Positions 1 through 12,665 of a stretch of 64,000 nucleotides of DNA are shown here, in pieces. The position numbers and the translations under genes are program-made. The notes under the pieces are model-generated. The model saw only the letters and a list, made by a program, of their open reading frames with translations. It was not told the DNA's origin and searched no databases. Each line of letters opens with the position of its first letter. Positions within the stretch are counted from its first letter, which is position 1. The DNA comes from Emydura subglobosa (lineage: Eukaryota; Chordata; Testudines; Chelidae), in NCBI GenBank assembly GCA_007922225.1, contig ML679956.1:69928111-69992110 (forward strand), in the 5' to 3' direction.

Positions 1-769
1 AAGTTAATCACAGAATTAACTGGGCAATGCTTCTAAAAATCGCTATTCAAAATGAATATCTGAAAATGGCTCTGTCTACAGACTAGCAAGACTAGATGAG
101 AACAAGAATGAAAAAAATGCTGGGCCAACTTTCAGTTCAGTCAGAACCACTGGGTACCCATTCATGAAAGATTTTATTTGCTCATTTACCTGTTGGGTTA
201 TAAACGCAGCCAAAATGGATTGTTAAAATGTTTCCTAAATCATGTACGCTACAAGACAACTTTATGATAAATAAAACAGAAACTCCAGCTAGAAGGGAAA
301 CCATTTTGGTTGTACTTTCTATCAATAGAGAGAACGTGAGAGATTGTGACAACAGTCTCATCTTGGTATCAGTACATATGGGAATTCAGCATGGGAAGAT
401 TAAGGGATTCACAGAATGCAGCAATACAATTGTATTAGATTTCAGGAAAGCACATACTGATGAATTAGGAAATCTATAAGGAAGTTATATGTGACGAAGA
501 AGTTAGGGGGAAGCATTAAAATCCGCCAGTGTGAAACGCAGATGGGGAGTAGTTAAAGTACAACAGATAACAGTTCTTTTGAGAAGCATTTAAAGAATAA
601 GCAGCAGCATATGTGGCTTCAGAAAATACTAGACAAAGATCTGAGGATCTGTATGGGGAATGAAAAAGGCAAGATAAATGAGGCAACCAACCAAGAATCG
701 GGAGAAAAAGAGAGGAAGGGCTTGTAGGGAAAAGAAAAGACCAGCAAAAAAGCAAATCGATTGACTGTT
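1..769. other. Intronic sequence, no recognised feature
   Basis: AT-rich sequence with only short unsupported ORFs. It should lie in the sodium channel intron downstream of the 25696-26172 exon. Confidence 0.5.
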
Positions 770-1125
770 AGCCAAAAATGGAAGAAAAGAAATTTTTTTG
801 AAATTTCCCACAAAATAAAATTCCAAATATTTTTGTTTCACATCAGTCCAAACATTTTGCTTGATAACACTGAAATGTTTCATTCTGATTTTGATCTCTT
901 AAAACTTTAAAAAAAAATTATATAAAACAATTAATTTAATTGAAATGTTCCATTCTGAAAATATTTAAAGAGGATATTTTGACACTATCAAAATGTTACA
1001 TTTCATTTTTTTCCTAAACAAAATTGTCAAAATCGACATGCTTTTCTAAACATTTGAATTTTGCCAAAATGGCATTTTTCATCAAAAAATCATTTTAATG
1101 AAAATTTCTGACTTGTCTAGCTAAA
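770..1125 (-). mobile_element. AT-rich TIR-type nonautonomous element, partial
   Basis: Repeated AAATGTTTCATTCTG-like and TTTTTCATCAAAA-like phrases match the families at 14853-15325 and 20930-23870. The right end (TTCTGACTTGTCTAGCT) is a decayed form of the terminal ...CCAGCTCTA. The left end is unclear. Confidence 0.5.
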
Positions 1126-1899
1126 AGGAATAAGAAGGGGTTTCACACACATTGATGGAAAGATATTTTCTAGAGACAAAGTAACATTTGATGAAAGGTA
1201 TGTCATTAATGAGAACTCAAATATGTTGAAGATAGTTATCTCATTTTCAAAATCTATGTTCAACATGAAAAAAAAAGTTAGGAAAAGGAAGTAGTGAGGA
1301 AGATCATGTAAAAATAATTAATGTTAAAGTGCAAGTAAAGACAAACTCAGAACATCTAAACATACCAAATCTGCAGGTCTAGAAAATGTACATTCTAGGG
1401 AAAAAAGGGAATTGAGAAACAAAATTAACATACCACTGACAATTGTTACTGAACATTCATAGAAAACTGGGAAGAGACCAGAACAACAAAGATAGTCCTG
1501 AGCTTTAAAGAAGGAAAGGGAGAATAATCCTGACAATCGCCATTCATTAAGTCTTTGTTTGCAGATCTTTATTAAAATAATGGAATAAATATTATGAGAC
1601 CAGAGGATAATGGAACCATGAACTGCAGATGGATGTATGAAGGCTTAGGGGTGGACTCTCTAGTCTGCCAAAACCACTGTGCACCACAGAAGTGCAAAAT
1701 GGCCTTGGGCAGGGGAATTCTCTTTATTGGTGTATGGCTGGGAAATATGTCATCTCCTATGCCAGCTGCATTTCCCTGGCATAAGGGGAAAGTGAGGGCA
1801 TGTCAGGGGCAGGGCATGAGCAGGAAATGGTGGGAACCGGGCAGAAGAGAACTCTGCCATGCCAGATCTTCCACTGGTATAAGGTGTCTCTTGAGTGCC
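1126..1899. other. Intronic sequence, no recognised feature
   Basis: Short ORFs on both strands have no family resemblance and overlap each other, so no gene is called. Confidence 0.4.
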
Positions 1900-2520
1900 A
1901 CTTGGGGTACACCTACAATGGAATAAAAGTGGCTGCCCTGGGTCAGCTGAGGCCTTGGGCCGTGGGGCTAAAAATTGCTGTGTAGACATTCAGGCTCAGG
2001 CGAGAGCCCGAGCTCTGGGACCCCATGAGGGACGAGGGCCTTAGAGCCCAGGCTCCAGCCTGAGTACGAACATCTACACAGCAATTTTACAGCCCTGTAG
2101 CCCAAATCCCATGAGCATCAGCTATCTGTGTCAGCTGTGGGTAGGACCAGCCTTATGGGTGGGTGACATGGACAACTGCCCTGGTCACCATGGTCATGGG
2201 GCAGTGTGGTCAAGAAGCAAGGAGAGGGGTGGGCCTGGAGTGCAAGAACATGGAAAGGAAATCAGGGCAAAGGGGGGGAGGTGTGAAGTCCGAGGAGGCA
2301 GCCGGGGCCAGAGGTGACGGGGGTGGGAGACAGCGGAGTCCAGGGGCTATTGGGGGGTGGGAAGCCCAGGGAAGCACTGGGGACCAGGGGTGATGAGGGA
2401 GTGGGTGGGGAGCCAGGGGAAGCAGAAGGGGCTGGGGCACCAAAATACAAATTCACCCAGCGTGTCATTTTCCATAAGGCCAGCCCTGTGGGAGTTTAAT
2501 TACTGTGTAGACATAGCCTT
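1900..2520. mobile_element. TIR-type element with internal inverted repeat and G-rich core
   Basis: TTGCTGTGTAGACAT at about 1975 and ATCTACACAGCAATTT at about 2090 form an inverted pair. Another terminal-like GTGTAGACATAGCC lies near 2505. These match the TGTCTACAC-type ends of the elements at 16676, 27941 and 48930. Positions 2200-2440 are strongly G-rich on the plus strand. The many overlapping ORFs there reflect base composition, not genes. Confidence 0.5.
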
Positions 2521-2696
2521 GAGGGAACGTCCATCACGGACATAACTTAAAACTACTCCGTGCAGCCCTGTTATGCTTCTGGATAGAGTCACTCTACATC
2601 AGAGAGCCACAAATGACTCCCTGCCTCTGGCACTTGCATGCAGATATACAAGAGAATCAGTGCCTAAAGCTCACTTTGAACATCTTATTGGGCTTA

Positions 2697-2805
2697 AATT
2701 GAGATTTTCAGAGTAGTCAGTGGGAATTGGATGCCCAACTCCCACTGAAAGTTGATGGGAATTCAGGGACTGACTTTTTGACACTCTTTGAAAATCCCAG
2801 TCTCA
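2697..2805. repeat. Short palindromic dispersed repeat
   Basis: TTGAGATTTTCAGAG at the left and CTTTGAAAATCCCAGTCTC at the right flank a self-complementary CCCACTGAAAGTTGATGGG centre. This is the layout of common amniote foldback repeats also seen at 27116-27212. Confidence 0.5.
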
Positions 2806-2839
2806 TTTCAAAAAATGAGTGGATGGCAGGAAAATGGCA

Positions 2840-3870
2840 GATACAACACATGAACCTTAGTAAAGCATCTGATTCAGTGCCACATAAAAGCCTACTCTTA
2901 AAATGATCTCTAATTAGCTTGTATTTTAGCTTGGATTCAACCACTGTCAAATTAATTGACGGCTGTCTGAATGACCATAAAGATAAGATAGCAACTAGGA
3001 AAGAGGAGTTATCTAGTGGTTTACTCCAGGGATCAGTGTTAGGTCCAGCCTTATCTTCATGAATGATGTAGAAGAGGGACTGAACAGCACACCAGTAAAA
3101 TTGGTAGATTATATTAAACTGGAAAGAGTGGTGACCTGCAGCAAGGACAGAGGAAAAGATCCTGGAAACATGTGTGGAATGCAGCAAAATGAGGCTGGTC
3201 TCGGAAAGGTACAAACCAGTACATCTGGAGAAAAGTTAACTGAAGTACAGATATTCAGTGGAAAGGAGAAACACGGAACTCTGTATTCCAAGACACACCT
3301 GCAGTAACAGCGGAAAGCAATTTAGACATGAGTTTACTGTGGGATATAGCGATGCAGAAGACCTATGTGGTTTCGCACTGCATACACAGAAGCATCTTGT
3401 GTTACTGTAACTGGAATACCGTGTTAGTTCTGGGCACCTCAACACCAAAAAGGGACAAGTAAGGAGAAGAGCAACAAAAATGACTAGTGGGATGGAGGGC
3501 TTGGTTTAGAAGGAATGATTAAACAAGAGAATGATTGTGCGTAGCTCAGTTCAGTGTATACTAAATGGTGGTGGTGGGAAGGTTATAAGAGCATACTAAA
3601 GTATTAATTCATGAGAGAAGAGGAGTGATTTATGATGATACAAATGAGTAATGAGTTGAAATTTAGAAAGGCAAAATTCAGACTAGTTATCAGGAAAACA
3701 TTCCTGCCAATGAGATCTACTAGGCTGGGGAATAGTCTGCTTTGGGAAATGGTGACATCCCAGTGCTTGAGACATATAAAGATAGACGGGACAATATTCA
3801 ATAGGAAAGATGAATTAGATCATCCTAACAGGTCTTTTCCATCTCCGACATCAATGATTCTGTTTCTCAA
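2840..3870 (+). mobile_element. Old degenerate CR1/L3-type LINE, 3' part
   Basis: The plus strand retains scattered CR1 ORF2 nucleotide phrases in order: GTAAAGCATCTGATTCAGTG, CTCCAGGGATCAGTGTTAGG, TGATGTAGAAGAGGGACTGA, GGCACCTCAACACCAAAAAG, and TGAGATCTACTAGGCTGGGG near the tail. The reading frame is destroyed by many indels and stops. The 3' terminal repeat is not clear. Older than the CR1 copies at 22.2 and 53.2 kb judging by decay. Confidence 0.6.
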
Positions 3871-6784
3871 ATGCCCCTGACAGTTCATATGAGATGAATT
3901 TTTAATCATATAATTTATTCTTTACTGACATCAACATTATTTTATTCCAAACACGTTCAATGCTTCTTATGACTTCCTCTTACTGAATGAACCACTGAAA
4001 ATCTTCTCTCTGGGGCCTAACAAATCTGTTAAGAGACTTCCTAACAATTACTTACTTTATATGGCTAGTCACAAGTTCCTAGGACATTTATCAAATAGAT
4101 CAACTTGTCCTTGTTTGCCCTATGAGACCTCACAGAGATTATTTGTGAAGACTCTGACCTTCAAAAATAGAATCCTTTGGGCTTCACTCTTTAATGCTGG
4201 GATTCACAGACTGATGTGAATTTCCGTTTGATTTTCAGTAGTCCATGGAATACTGCCATGTTTCTCCACCTCTTTTTAAGCAGCCACAAATAGAATCAAT
4301 TGTATTTTACTCGATGAAGATGGCATTTGTATTCTGGGATCCATTTAAAGGTGAGGGAGGAAATGGGGATTATTGTTTTATCACCATGTTGCTGAATATA
4401 TCACAGCTAGAATGTTCCAACAGAATCATGGCATTTCATTCCAAAACTAACAAAGAACATCATTTTCCAAGTTCCTGCTTTAGTGAAGGTTTCTGTCTCT
4501 TGCAGAGACATTAAAACTTCAGTTTAGGTAGAAGGCCAGAAATAAAAAGAGGCTAACACAATGTAAACCTGAAATTAGGTTCTCCTCACTATTAGGTGAT
4601 ATGCAAAAGGCCTCACTCCTCATGCCAAACAAATCATTAGATAGACTTACATCTTCTGCCAATGGTATCTCTAGATCTTATTAGTTTGTGATCTTATATT
4701 CTTTAGAATATATTTTTTCCCGAGGCTGGAATATCAATTGTTTCTGAGTCTCCCTCTTTTTAAATTCAGGGCCCTTTCAATCTGGGGCTAAGGGTTCATA
4801 TAAAAAGATGAAAATTATTCTAACTAAACAACGTAAATATCTCTAATTTAAATGTTTTTATGGCTAGTGAGTTTTCTAGTCACAATATTACAAGTATGAA
4901 TCAATGGGTATAGAAAGGAGGACACACTGGCTCAGTGAACTGTCCATACTTCCTGGAATACCACTGAAATCCCTCCATGTTACCTCTGCTGGGTTCAGAC
5001 TCTAAGTATTTTATGTTGGAGTGGAAGGAGAGGAAGGAGAAGAGCTGGGCAACAGTCACTTTTTGTAAGCATGGACCATAAAATTACGTCTTTCTGAACA
5101 ACTTTCTTTCCCTTCCTCCAATTCAGTTCCCACAGGACTCTAGTCATCCCTCCTTCAAGCATTGTTAGGACTACACAAATAATACCTCTCAAAACATGGA
5201 ATTCCAGATTTCAAACAGGACATAGCATCAGTTTCTATCTATAGAGGTTTGTACTATATCAGATGTTAAATTTACATGGAAAAAAAACCAAATAGCATAT
5301 TTGAACTTTAAAGCATGGGTGTCAGCCAGTTTAGTGAAACAATTTGTCAGTATTTTTGCTCTGTTATTGCCTGTCAAACTTTGTGGAATATCACAGTAAT
5401 TCTATCAAACTCATATAAAAAATAATATGCATACCTCCCAGAGAAGTCTGAGAGGCAGTTGGAAATCCATACGTTGGCTGACACCAACTGAATTACACCA
5501 GGGATTATTATTTATTTATATTTTTGTGTGCTACATGCTTAAATACTCATAGCTGTGTTGGCTGAGCAGTGCTAAAAGGAACAAAAATTTATTTTAATCC
5601 AACGAAGTCAGCAGACATGCCTCTGAACAGCTCTTTGTTTACATAGTTACTTTTCAGAACGGAATTGCATGCACGTTAGATCCTACAGCCACAGACGGTA
5701 ACACTACAGTTTCTACAATGGTTGCATTCCTTGATACCACTTGGATACTAGTTGCAAATATTTTTATTTTTAATGCATTTTCCAAGTTCTCCAGTGTTTT
5801 ATAAAGAATCTATGCTCCTTTATCCACCAAAGCTACTACCTATTATTTCTTCCTCGCCTTGGAGAGGTTCTTTGTTTTTTCAAACCAAATAAACCCACCT
5901 TAATCTCTATTGCATGCACTATTATCTTGGTCTACCGATTGCATGCAATATCAGGTAGGAAAGTTGTTTCTGTTACCTCTTTTTGCCCTACTGGTAGTGG
6001 TGGTGGTGGTGGCGGCGACTCAGCCTTCAATTGTTTATCCACGTACAACTCACTTAACTCTTCACAAATCTCAGAGGTCTGACTCCGGACTCCTGGGCTT
6101 TTGCATGGCTGCCCCCTTAATTGCAGCTGTTTTTCCTGCTGGAGATAATCCTAGATATGTTTATTTTCTTGTTCTTGATAGCATGCTTATTTCTGAAGCA
6201 GAACTCGTCTGTTAGAACAGAAAATACCCTGAACTATACTCACTGAGAGATGACACTTTAAGGCAAAATGGCAAGCAAGAAGATTACACACGTTTATGCT
6301 GTGATTTTTGAGGTTTAGCAATTGTATATCTTAAGATGCTTTGCTGTAATAAAAAAGGGGGGAGGGGAGGTAGAGGGCAGTTTTCTTCTCAGGCATCATT
6401 GCTAGAGAGAGGAATTGTCATGCAGTCTCTGTTTTTTGTGAGAGACGTTTTCCCCAGTGATCAAAAACACCACAACAAGGTACTTTCAGTTCAGCCAAAT
6501 AATCAAGAGATGCAATCTGCAGTCACTAAATCAGGCAGCAGTACTTAGTTTAAGCACTGGAGGTGGGTCAGACTACAATACCCTATATTACAGTACATGT
6601 CTGAATTTCATGGTGGAAAGAAAACCATCTAACAAAAGAAGGAAAGATACAAATTCAAGAGGAAGAAAACCCACAGAATATAGAAAAAGAGAAAATCTTA
6701 AAAGCAGAAGATGGGGAAGCATAACCTTCTCCCATTATTGCCAGCTTTCCGTTATTCTTGTTTGTACATATGCCCCAATTCATG
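3871..6784. other. Intronic sequence, nothing recognised
   Basis: Apart from a short (TGG)n-like run at about 5994-6024, no exon, RNA gene or recognisable repeat is visible. ORFs of 60-110 codons here lack splice context and family motifs. Confidence 0.4.
5994..6024 (+). repeat. (TGG)n microsatellite
   Basis: Run of GGTGGTGGTGGTGGTGGCGG. Confidence 0.8.
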
Positions 6785-6814
6785 AACAAATTTAAACTCC
6801 TGCCTAAGTCCACC

Positions 6815-6920
6815 CCTGTTCAGCAAAGCATTTAAGTACATTTTGAAACCTCAGTAAAATCAATGGGACTTAACCACATGCTTAAAGTTACGCAAACACT
6901 CAGGTACTTTGCTGAATAGG
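6815..6920. repeat. Palindromic dispersed repeat (foldback MITE-like)
   Basis: The left arm CCTGTTCAGCAAAGCATTTA is complementary to the right arm AGGTACTTTGCTGAATAGG, with internal complementary TTAAG/CTTAA blocks around AAAATCAATGGGACTT. This pattern is widespread in sauropsid genomes. Confidence 0.6.
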
Positions 6921-6950
6921 GATGGACTGCTGAATCAGAGCCCTAATTCT

Positions 6951-8685
6951 GAATGATATTGAATGTCGTACTTTGCCAAGAGTTACTACAAGGCCTAGTG
7001 CTAAGTAGTGCCATTAAATTCTGACACTCATTAGCAGGTGTGATGATTACTGTTGCTGAAGTCTATATTACTTACAGTACTAAGAATTATGCCTGGTTGT
7101 TTGTGTTTTTAGGATTGGGCCCTACATTTGTAAGACTAGGTATGTATAAATTAAAATAGCTCCACTGATTTACGCCAGCTGAGAATCTAGCCTGTAACTC
7201 CAGTAGCTTAACAAAGTATTACCATACTTTATGTCATTATTGCTACTTCTACTAAACTATTAATAAAGCTCAGGCTGATTTCAAAGACTTGTGCTGAAAC
7301 ACGTAAAGTGGGACTTTCATGCTGAGAAAAAATTACAAGTGTAACTGGATTTTGACAATAGTGTTTTAAACAAATTTCTCTGTCCCCCCTTCCCACCCAT
7401 GTCATAGCCCACTCTCCTTGATTTCACAGCTACCTCACTGCAGGAGGCAGCAGAAGAGGTATGAGGAGAAAAATCTCTTATTCAAACCATAGCGATCTAT
7501 AATAACACTGGAGAAAAAGAAAGTGGTTGGTTAAGTAATTTACTTTTCGTACAAATGTTCTCAGAATGTCAAGTTTGTACTGGTCCTTTCAAATGTCTTT
7601 CTGCTTTCATAGCAAATTAATTTTAAATTAAATTACTGGTTTCCTGCTTCAGAGGACATGAGGTCTAACTTACATTTTAACGGTAATAGATTAAATTATG
7701 CATGACAAAATCTGTACCCCATGCTTAAGAATGTACTGTATAAATTGCCCAGCAGCTCAGCACCAGTACACACAGGCCAAAGAGCACTCCCTAATCATTG
7801 TGTTACAGTTTTTCCTTAGTCAGAAAGTTACAGGCTTGAAAGTACATCCTTAAAAACAATAATATACACAGGGGAGAGGCTAATATGCAAAGCACACTGT
7901 ACACAAGTAAGGCACTCAGCCATAAAAGGTTTTTTAATGCAATGTGCATACAGTTTAATACCAAGTAATCTTAATGGCAGAATATTGGTTATAGCACTAG
8001 AACAACAGAAACAATTGTTTCATGTTGAAAGTTGAGTGTAATCTGGGTGACGTCTCAAGTTCATTTGTGCATAAAGGTTATGCACCCACAGACATGAAAA
8101 ACTGTGAAGTGTTTGAGAACAAACTGCGTGACTCAGTTGATCTGAAGAACCTTAGAATTGTTGAATAATTATTACATTGCATAGCTAAGGTAAAGTTAAT
8201 CAAAATCTTTCCATTATTTATTAATGGCCAGGGCTAGCATCAAGTTCTAGAGGCTCTTCCCATGAGGTTAGTCTTTGAGAACTCCAAACCCAACATCCTC
8301 CTGTCCACGACATTCACAACTATATGTGATGACATGATGTTAAATGAGCAGTGATGACGTTATCATGCCATGCCAAAGCTATTCTATAGGGACAAAATGC
8401 CATTGTGCTGTGATACTGCATCAGGATGGAATATCATTAAAATGTGCTTTTTGATTTGTCCTACAAGCTACACGAAGACCTGTGGGAAAACCAGCCTGCC
8501 CCATTAATCTGGGAATAGCTGGCAATGCCATTCTGAGCATCAGGGGATGGTGTGGGCTTCAAATATAGCAAGTCACTGACACCAGCCCCAGTAAACTCAT
8601 TCTCATTGGGTATCGCCGCCTCAATTTCCAGTACACATTGCAGGGTCATCAAAGTGTCGTCACTGGTTCCAAAGAATGATCAGGG
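6951..8685. other. Intronic sequence, nothing recognised
   Basis: No coding or repeat signature that I can defend. A short piece near 7150-7195 (AGCTCCACTGATTTACGCCAG) resembles the dispersed palindromic repeat family. Confidence 0.4.
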
Positions 8686-8688
8686 CAT

Positions 8689-8717
8689 ATTTGTTTTGTT
8701 TTGTTTTGTTTTGTTTA
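8689..8717 (+). repeat. (TTTTG)n microsatellite
   Basis: Five consecutive TTTTG units. Confidence 0.85.
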
Positions 8718-9044
8718 AGTCGGGACTGTTTTTTATGTTGTTTCGATTCGAGGCAATCTGTTCTTTTGGCATGAGCAGCAGTAGATTTATCTCCAGCAAA
8801 GCTCCCCACTGCGGGCTGTTCTTTCATTTGTTTTTAATTTTTTGTAGCAAGCACTGAGCTGCCATGGAAATATGTGTTGTTAATATTTATCGATTCAGAT
8901 GTTTTATTAATTTATAACGTGAAAACAAAGCAATATAGAAACCTTCAGGACTACCCTGCCCAGGCTACCCCACAAAGAGTAAAGCGTGTGATTCCAGATG
9001 GCTACTCCCTGTCCCAAGCAGGTGGGTGGACAGGGGTGAGGAGT

Positions 9045-9110
9045 AGATAGAGTCTTCTGCATGCACACACATAGGTAGAGTCTTCTGTGTGCGTGCACAC
9101 ACACACGACT
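9045..9110 (+). repeat. Short tandem duplication ending in (CA)n
   Basis: TAGAGTCTTCTGCATGCACA and TAGAGTCTTCTGTGTGCGTG lie about 28 bp apart, each followed by a CACACA run. Confidence 0.6.
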
Positions 9111-9867
9111 CCCCCTCCCCCTTGCAGGCTAGCATTGCTGAGCTGACCTGGAGAGACATGTAAATTTGACCAGGAAAAGGGTTGGCTCAAGCTTATACCA
9201 CCAATGGAGCAGGGCAGAAAAAGGGACTGATTTGTGACTCTCTTGGAATAGAGCAACTACAAACTGCCCTTTACTCAGAACACATTACAAAGTGCTAATC
9301 CAGCCATGTGCACCCAAACTGAAATTCACTGCTGTGCAAAGGGATGGTACCACTTAAGTCTAATCGAAGATCTATTTTGAAAGAAGTAAGTGGGACTTAT
9401 CTGGAGCATGGGGTTGGTGCTGGCATTTCAGGATTGCACAACACCTCCCGAGCTGGTCAAGAATTAAAATACCTGGATAATTGTAGAAAATTATCAAACT
9501 GTTATGTTATTCTAGGAAGCATTACTGTCGGAAGAGGATACTGCCAAAAATTACATCAAAACTTTAGTCAATGCAGGATGGCTGACGTTATGAAATCACT
9601 ATTTTGCTGGAGGAACACAAGTCAGCATGGCACTAATTAGTGGTTTAATGACTGGCAGGTCATTTTAACCTGCAAGGACCTCCAAATAGTCAGCCTTTGA
9701 ACGTGAAAAATTTAATAATAGGAGGGACTGAATGGCTGATAATGGAACGTGGAGGCTTCACTGTAGCTGGCCCAGTTCAGAAGTGATCATATATAGCAAT
9801 TATATCATGGTTGTTTACTGGGCTATGTGAACTAGTGGAAATGTCTGCCCTGCTCCTAGTGGACAGC

Positions 9868-9883
9868 TATATATATATATATC
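9868..9883 (+). repeat. (TA)n microsatellite
   Basis: Run of alternating T and A. Confidence 0.7.
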
Positions 9884-9952
9884 ACAAAATAACCATGACT
9901 GGCAGTGATTGGCACCATTCCTCTGCAACAATCTGTACCCAGGAATTGGCAC

Positions 9953-10678
9953 CAGGGCCGGATTAATCTTTTGTGGGCCTGGCTCCAGACATATCTGTGG
10001 GCCCCCATGGGGACAACTGTAGAAGACAGGAGTTCAACACAGAAGCAGTCTTTGATGGGAGGAGGGGTTGGTCTCCGGAGCGAGGAGGAGCTGGGGCAAG
10101 AGCAGAGAGGGGCAGGAGATTGGTCCCCAGATCAAGGCAGAGGTCTGGGGCAAGCACAGTAGGGCAGAGGGGTGACAGAGGATCCACCCTGGAGTGGCAC
10201 GGAGCCAGTACCTACTGCTCTCTGCTGAAGCCGGGCCCTTAGGAGCCACTTCTCTCTCTCTGCAGCTGAGCTGTAGCTCCTCCAGGCAGCAGTAACTGCT
10301 CTTCCTGTCCTCCTGGCGGGAAGGCTGATTGGGGTTACTCCTGTAACTGGACTTTTAGTGACACTGCCAGGTCTGCTTTTCAACCGGACTTTCCAGTCGA
10401 AAACCAGACACCTGGCAACAGGGTTGCTGGAACAGGGGGCTCAGATGGCAGTGGCCCAATCACCTTTTTCCTGCCTTAAGGGCAAGCGATGGGGAAGAAG
10501 AGGGCAGAGAGCAATGAGTAGCAGGAAAGGCCTCGGGGTGGAGTGTGGGCAGGACCATGGGGGGAGCAGGGCCATGGACCAGTCATCAGTGGCCTCCCTG
10601 CTTCTAGGGAGCTTCTAGTGCTTCTGCCTGGCAACCATAATGGGCCCCTTCCAAGTGTGAGCCTGGCCTGATGGCACC
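9953..10678 (+). mobile_element. GC-rich hAT-like nonautonomous element
   Basis: A GC-rich block starts CAGGGCCGGATTAATC and ends AGCCTGGCCTG, giving short inverted termini (CAGG-CCGG type). The 9-mer ATTGGCACC precedes the left end (9945-9953) and recurs at 10679-10687, suggesting a target duplication. The same word also occurs at 9908, so the boundary is uncertain. Overlapping ORFs on both strands are compositional. Confidence 0.5.
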
Positions 10679-10690
10679 ATTGGCACCATT

Positions 10691-12269
10691 GTAAACCCAG
10701 TACCGATTGCACCTTTCCTCAGCAGAAAGGCCAAGAATTAAATGATCTTGAAAACTGAACTACCTTTTGTCTAATCCTTAGACATGGGGGTAAGTAAAGC
10801 CCTGAACATTTCTGCTGTTGTGTAAGGAAATTTACATTGCTTCTTGTATGTAGCAGTTGTGGAGGCCCAGTAAGTAGAAGACTGTACTCTGGAGGACTGT
10901 CAGATCAGCACCTTTCAGAAATGCTATATTCACTGTTTTAAAAGAGCCTAGAAAAATGTGGGTTTAAAGGGGAGAGAAATAAATAACTATAAACCAGAGA
11001 AACTACCAATGGGTGGTTCACTATTGCCAAACATGTATGGATCTGATTCTCCTCATCCTTCAGTCAGTGTAAATCAGGGTAACTCCACTAAAGTCAATGG
11101 ACTTATGTTGGTGCAAGAAAGGTGTAAATAAGAAGATAGTCACAAAATACACATAAAAATCCCCTTGTTCCCTTACTTAGAGAAAAAGAAGGATTAGTAT
11201 GACTAGTAAGAAGAAAGGAGGGTTGGTATGAAGCTGTTGATTTCAAAAGCATTCATCAGAGCACTGTCCCACCCACGCTTGAAGAATCACATTAGTAAAG
11301 CAGTGCTGCTACTACCAAATTATATGAAAAAGCAGAGTAAAACCAGCCACAATATTGCATTACAGGAGGATTGTGACGCACAGACAGAATAATCAATCTG
11401 CATTGTGTTCATTCAAACATATCCTTCATCAGACAGATAACTGTATCTACAGTACACTGAGCAAGAACAGATGAAGTCCTGGCTCAAGCTTGTAGCAATG
11501 TAAGGATAAGCTATAAACACACATATAGTAAAGGAGAACAAAGACTCTCACAAAAAGAGGACATGAAAACCGAAAAGGAATGCACTGCCTGGGCAATGAG
11601 CAATGGGGATCTGGAAGAAGGAATGGATGCATAAGCAGGTTTGATTGACTCATTCAGTGTGTGACACAAGGAAACTATTGCTTTAAAAAAAAAAAAAGGA
11701 ATGGATGGTAGAAATTTAAGTTGCCTATGTGTTATCGAAGGATCTCCTCCTTCTCCCTCACATACTACCCCATCCATCATTCCACTTAAATAACTGTGCA
11801 TCTGCATACACAAGGGCTGCCCCTAGACAGAGCTATTAGCATCTTGCAGGCAGGGAAACAAACTCACTACCACATCACAAACACAAAGGAGTTTCAGTTA
11901 AAGCCTGGAAGCGCCGTGGTACTTTGGTATGAAGCCACCTCCTGGAGCTCACCAGCACAGAGGGGAAAAGCATGCTCATTGACACACCCACTTATGTGGG
12001 GCAGCTTATGCTCCCTCTGGTGCAGTTTACTCCTTCTGTGGTTCCATGGATCTGCTTCCTCTCTACTCCCTGTGAAGGTCTCAGTGCCTGTGAGGGAGCA
12101 TAGAGGGAATAATCCCAGTGCTTTCATGAGCCTTTTGACTGTAATTGTACCTGCCTGTTTTGTGGGCTAAGCAAGGAGGGAGGAATATACCAAATAAGGA
12201 ATGGTCTAGGGCAGGTAGATTGGGAACTTCTATTATCTGTCTCCCGATGCAAGAACATGGGGACATGAA
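10691..12269. other. Intronic sequence, mostly unrecognised
   Basis: Contains one copy of the GTAAATC-AGG-TAACTCC palindromic dispersed repeat near 11041-11135. No exon or intact element seen. Confidence 0.4.
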
Positions 12270-12665
12270 TTATAATTGAGGGATGGCAAATTCAAAGTGG
12301 ACAAAAGGAAATACTTTTTACACAACACACAATTAGTTGTAGAACTCATTGTCACAAGGTATCTTGAGATCAAGAGTTCAGCAAGGTGTTAAAAATGGAT
12401 TATATATATATATATATGAATAACAAGGATATCCCAAGTCATAATTATATTAAAAAATAAGAAAGCTTTGGAAGGGATAGAATCTCTCTTGTTTCAGGGC
12501 TATAAGAAACTTTCCCTGAGTGCAGGATATCCCATAACTGTCATTGAAGAGTTTCTTGTACCTTTCTCTGAAACATCTGGTATTGGGCTCTTTTGGTGAG
12601 AAGGGAACCAGAGCAGATGTACCACTGATCTGATCCAATTCAGCAGTTCTTATATACCACTGTCC
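12270..12665 (+). mobile_element. CR1/L3-type LINE 3' end
   Basis: The plus strand carries the typical CR1 tail order: GACAAAAGGAAATACTTTTT, AACTCATTGTCACAAGG, CTCTGAAACATCTGGTATTGG, then CTGATCTGATCCAATTCAGC and CAGTTCTTAT. A (TA)n run interrupts it near 12400. Frames are broken. Confidence 0.75.

Noticed and set aside
2200..2440. G-rich block as a CpG-island promoter
   Set aside because: It is G-rich on one strand rather than CpG-rich, and is embedded in repeat sequence with no exon nearby.
9045..9110. Repeat-spacer pattern resembling a CRISPR array
   Set aside because: Only two imperfect units with (CA)n; eukaryotic microsatellite context.
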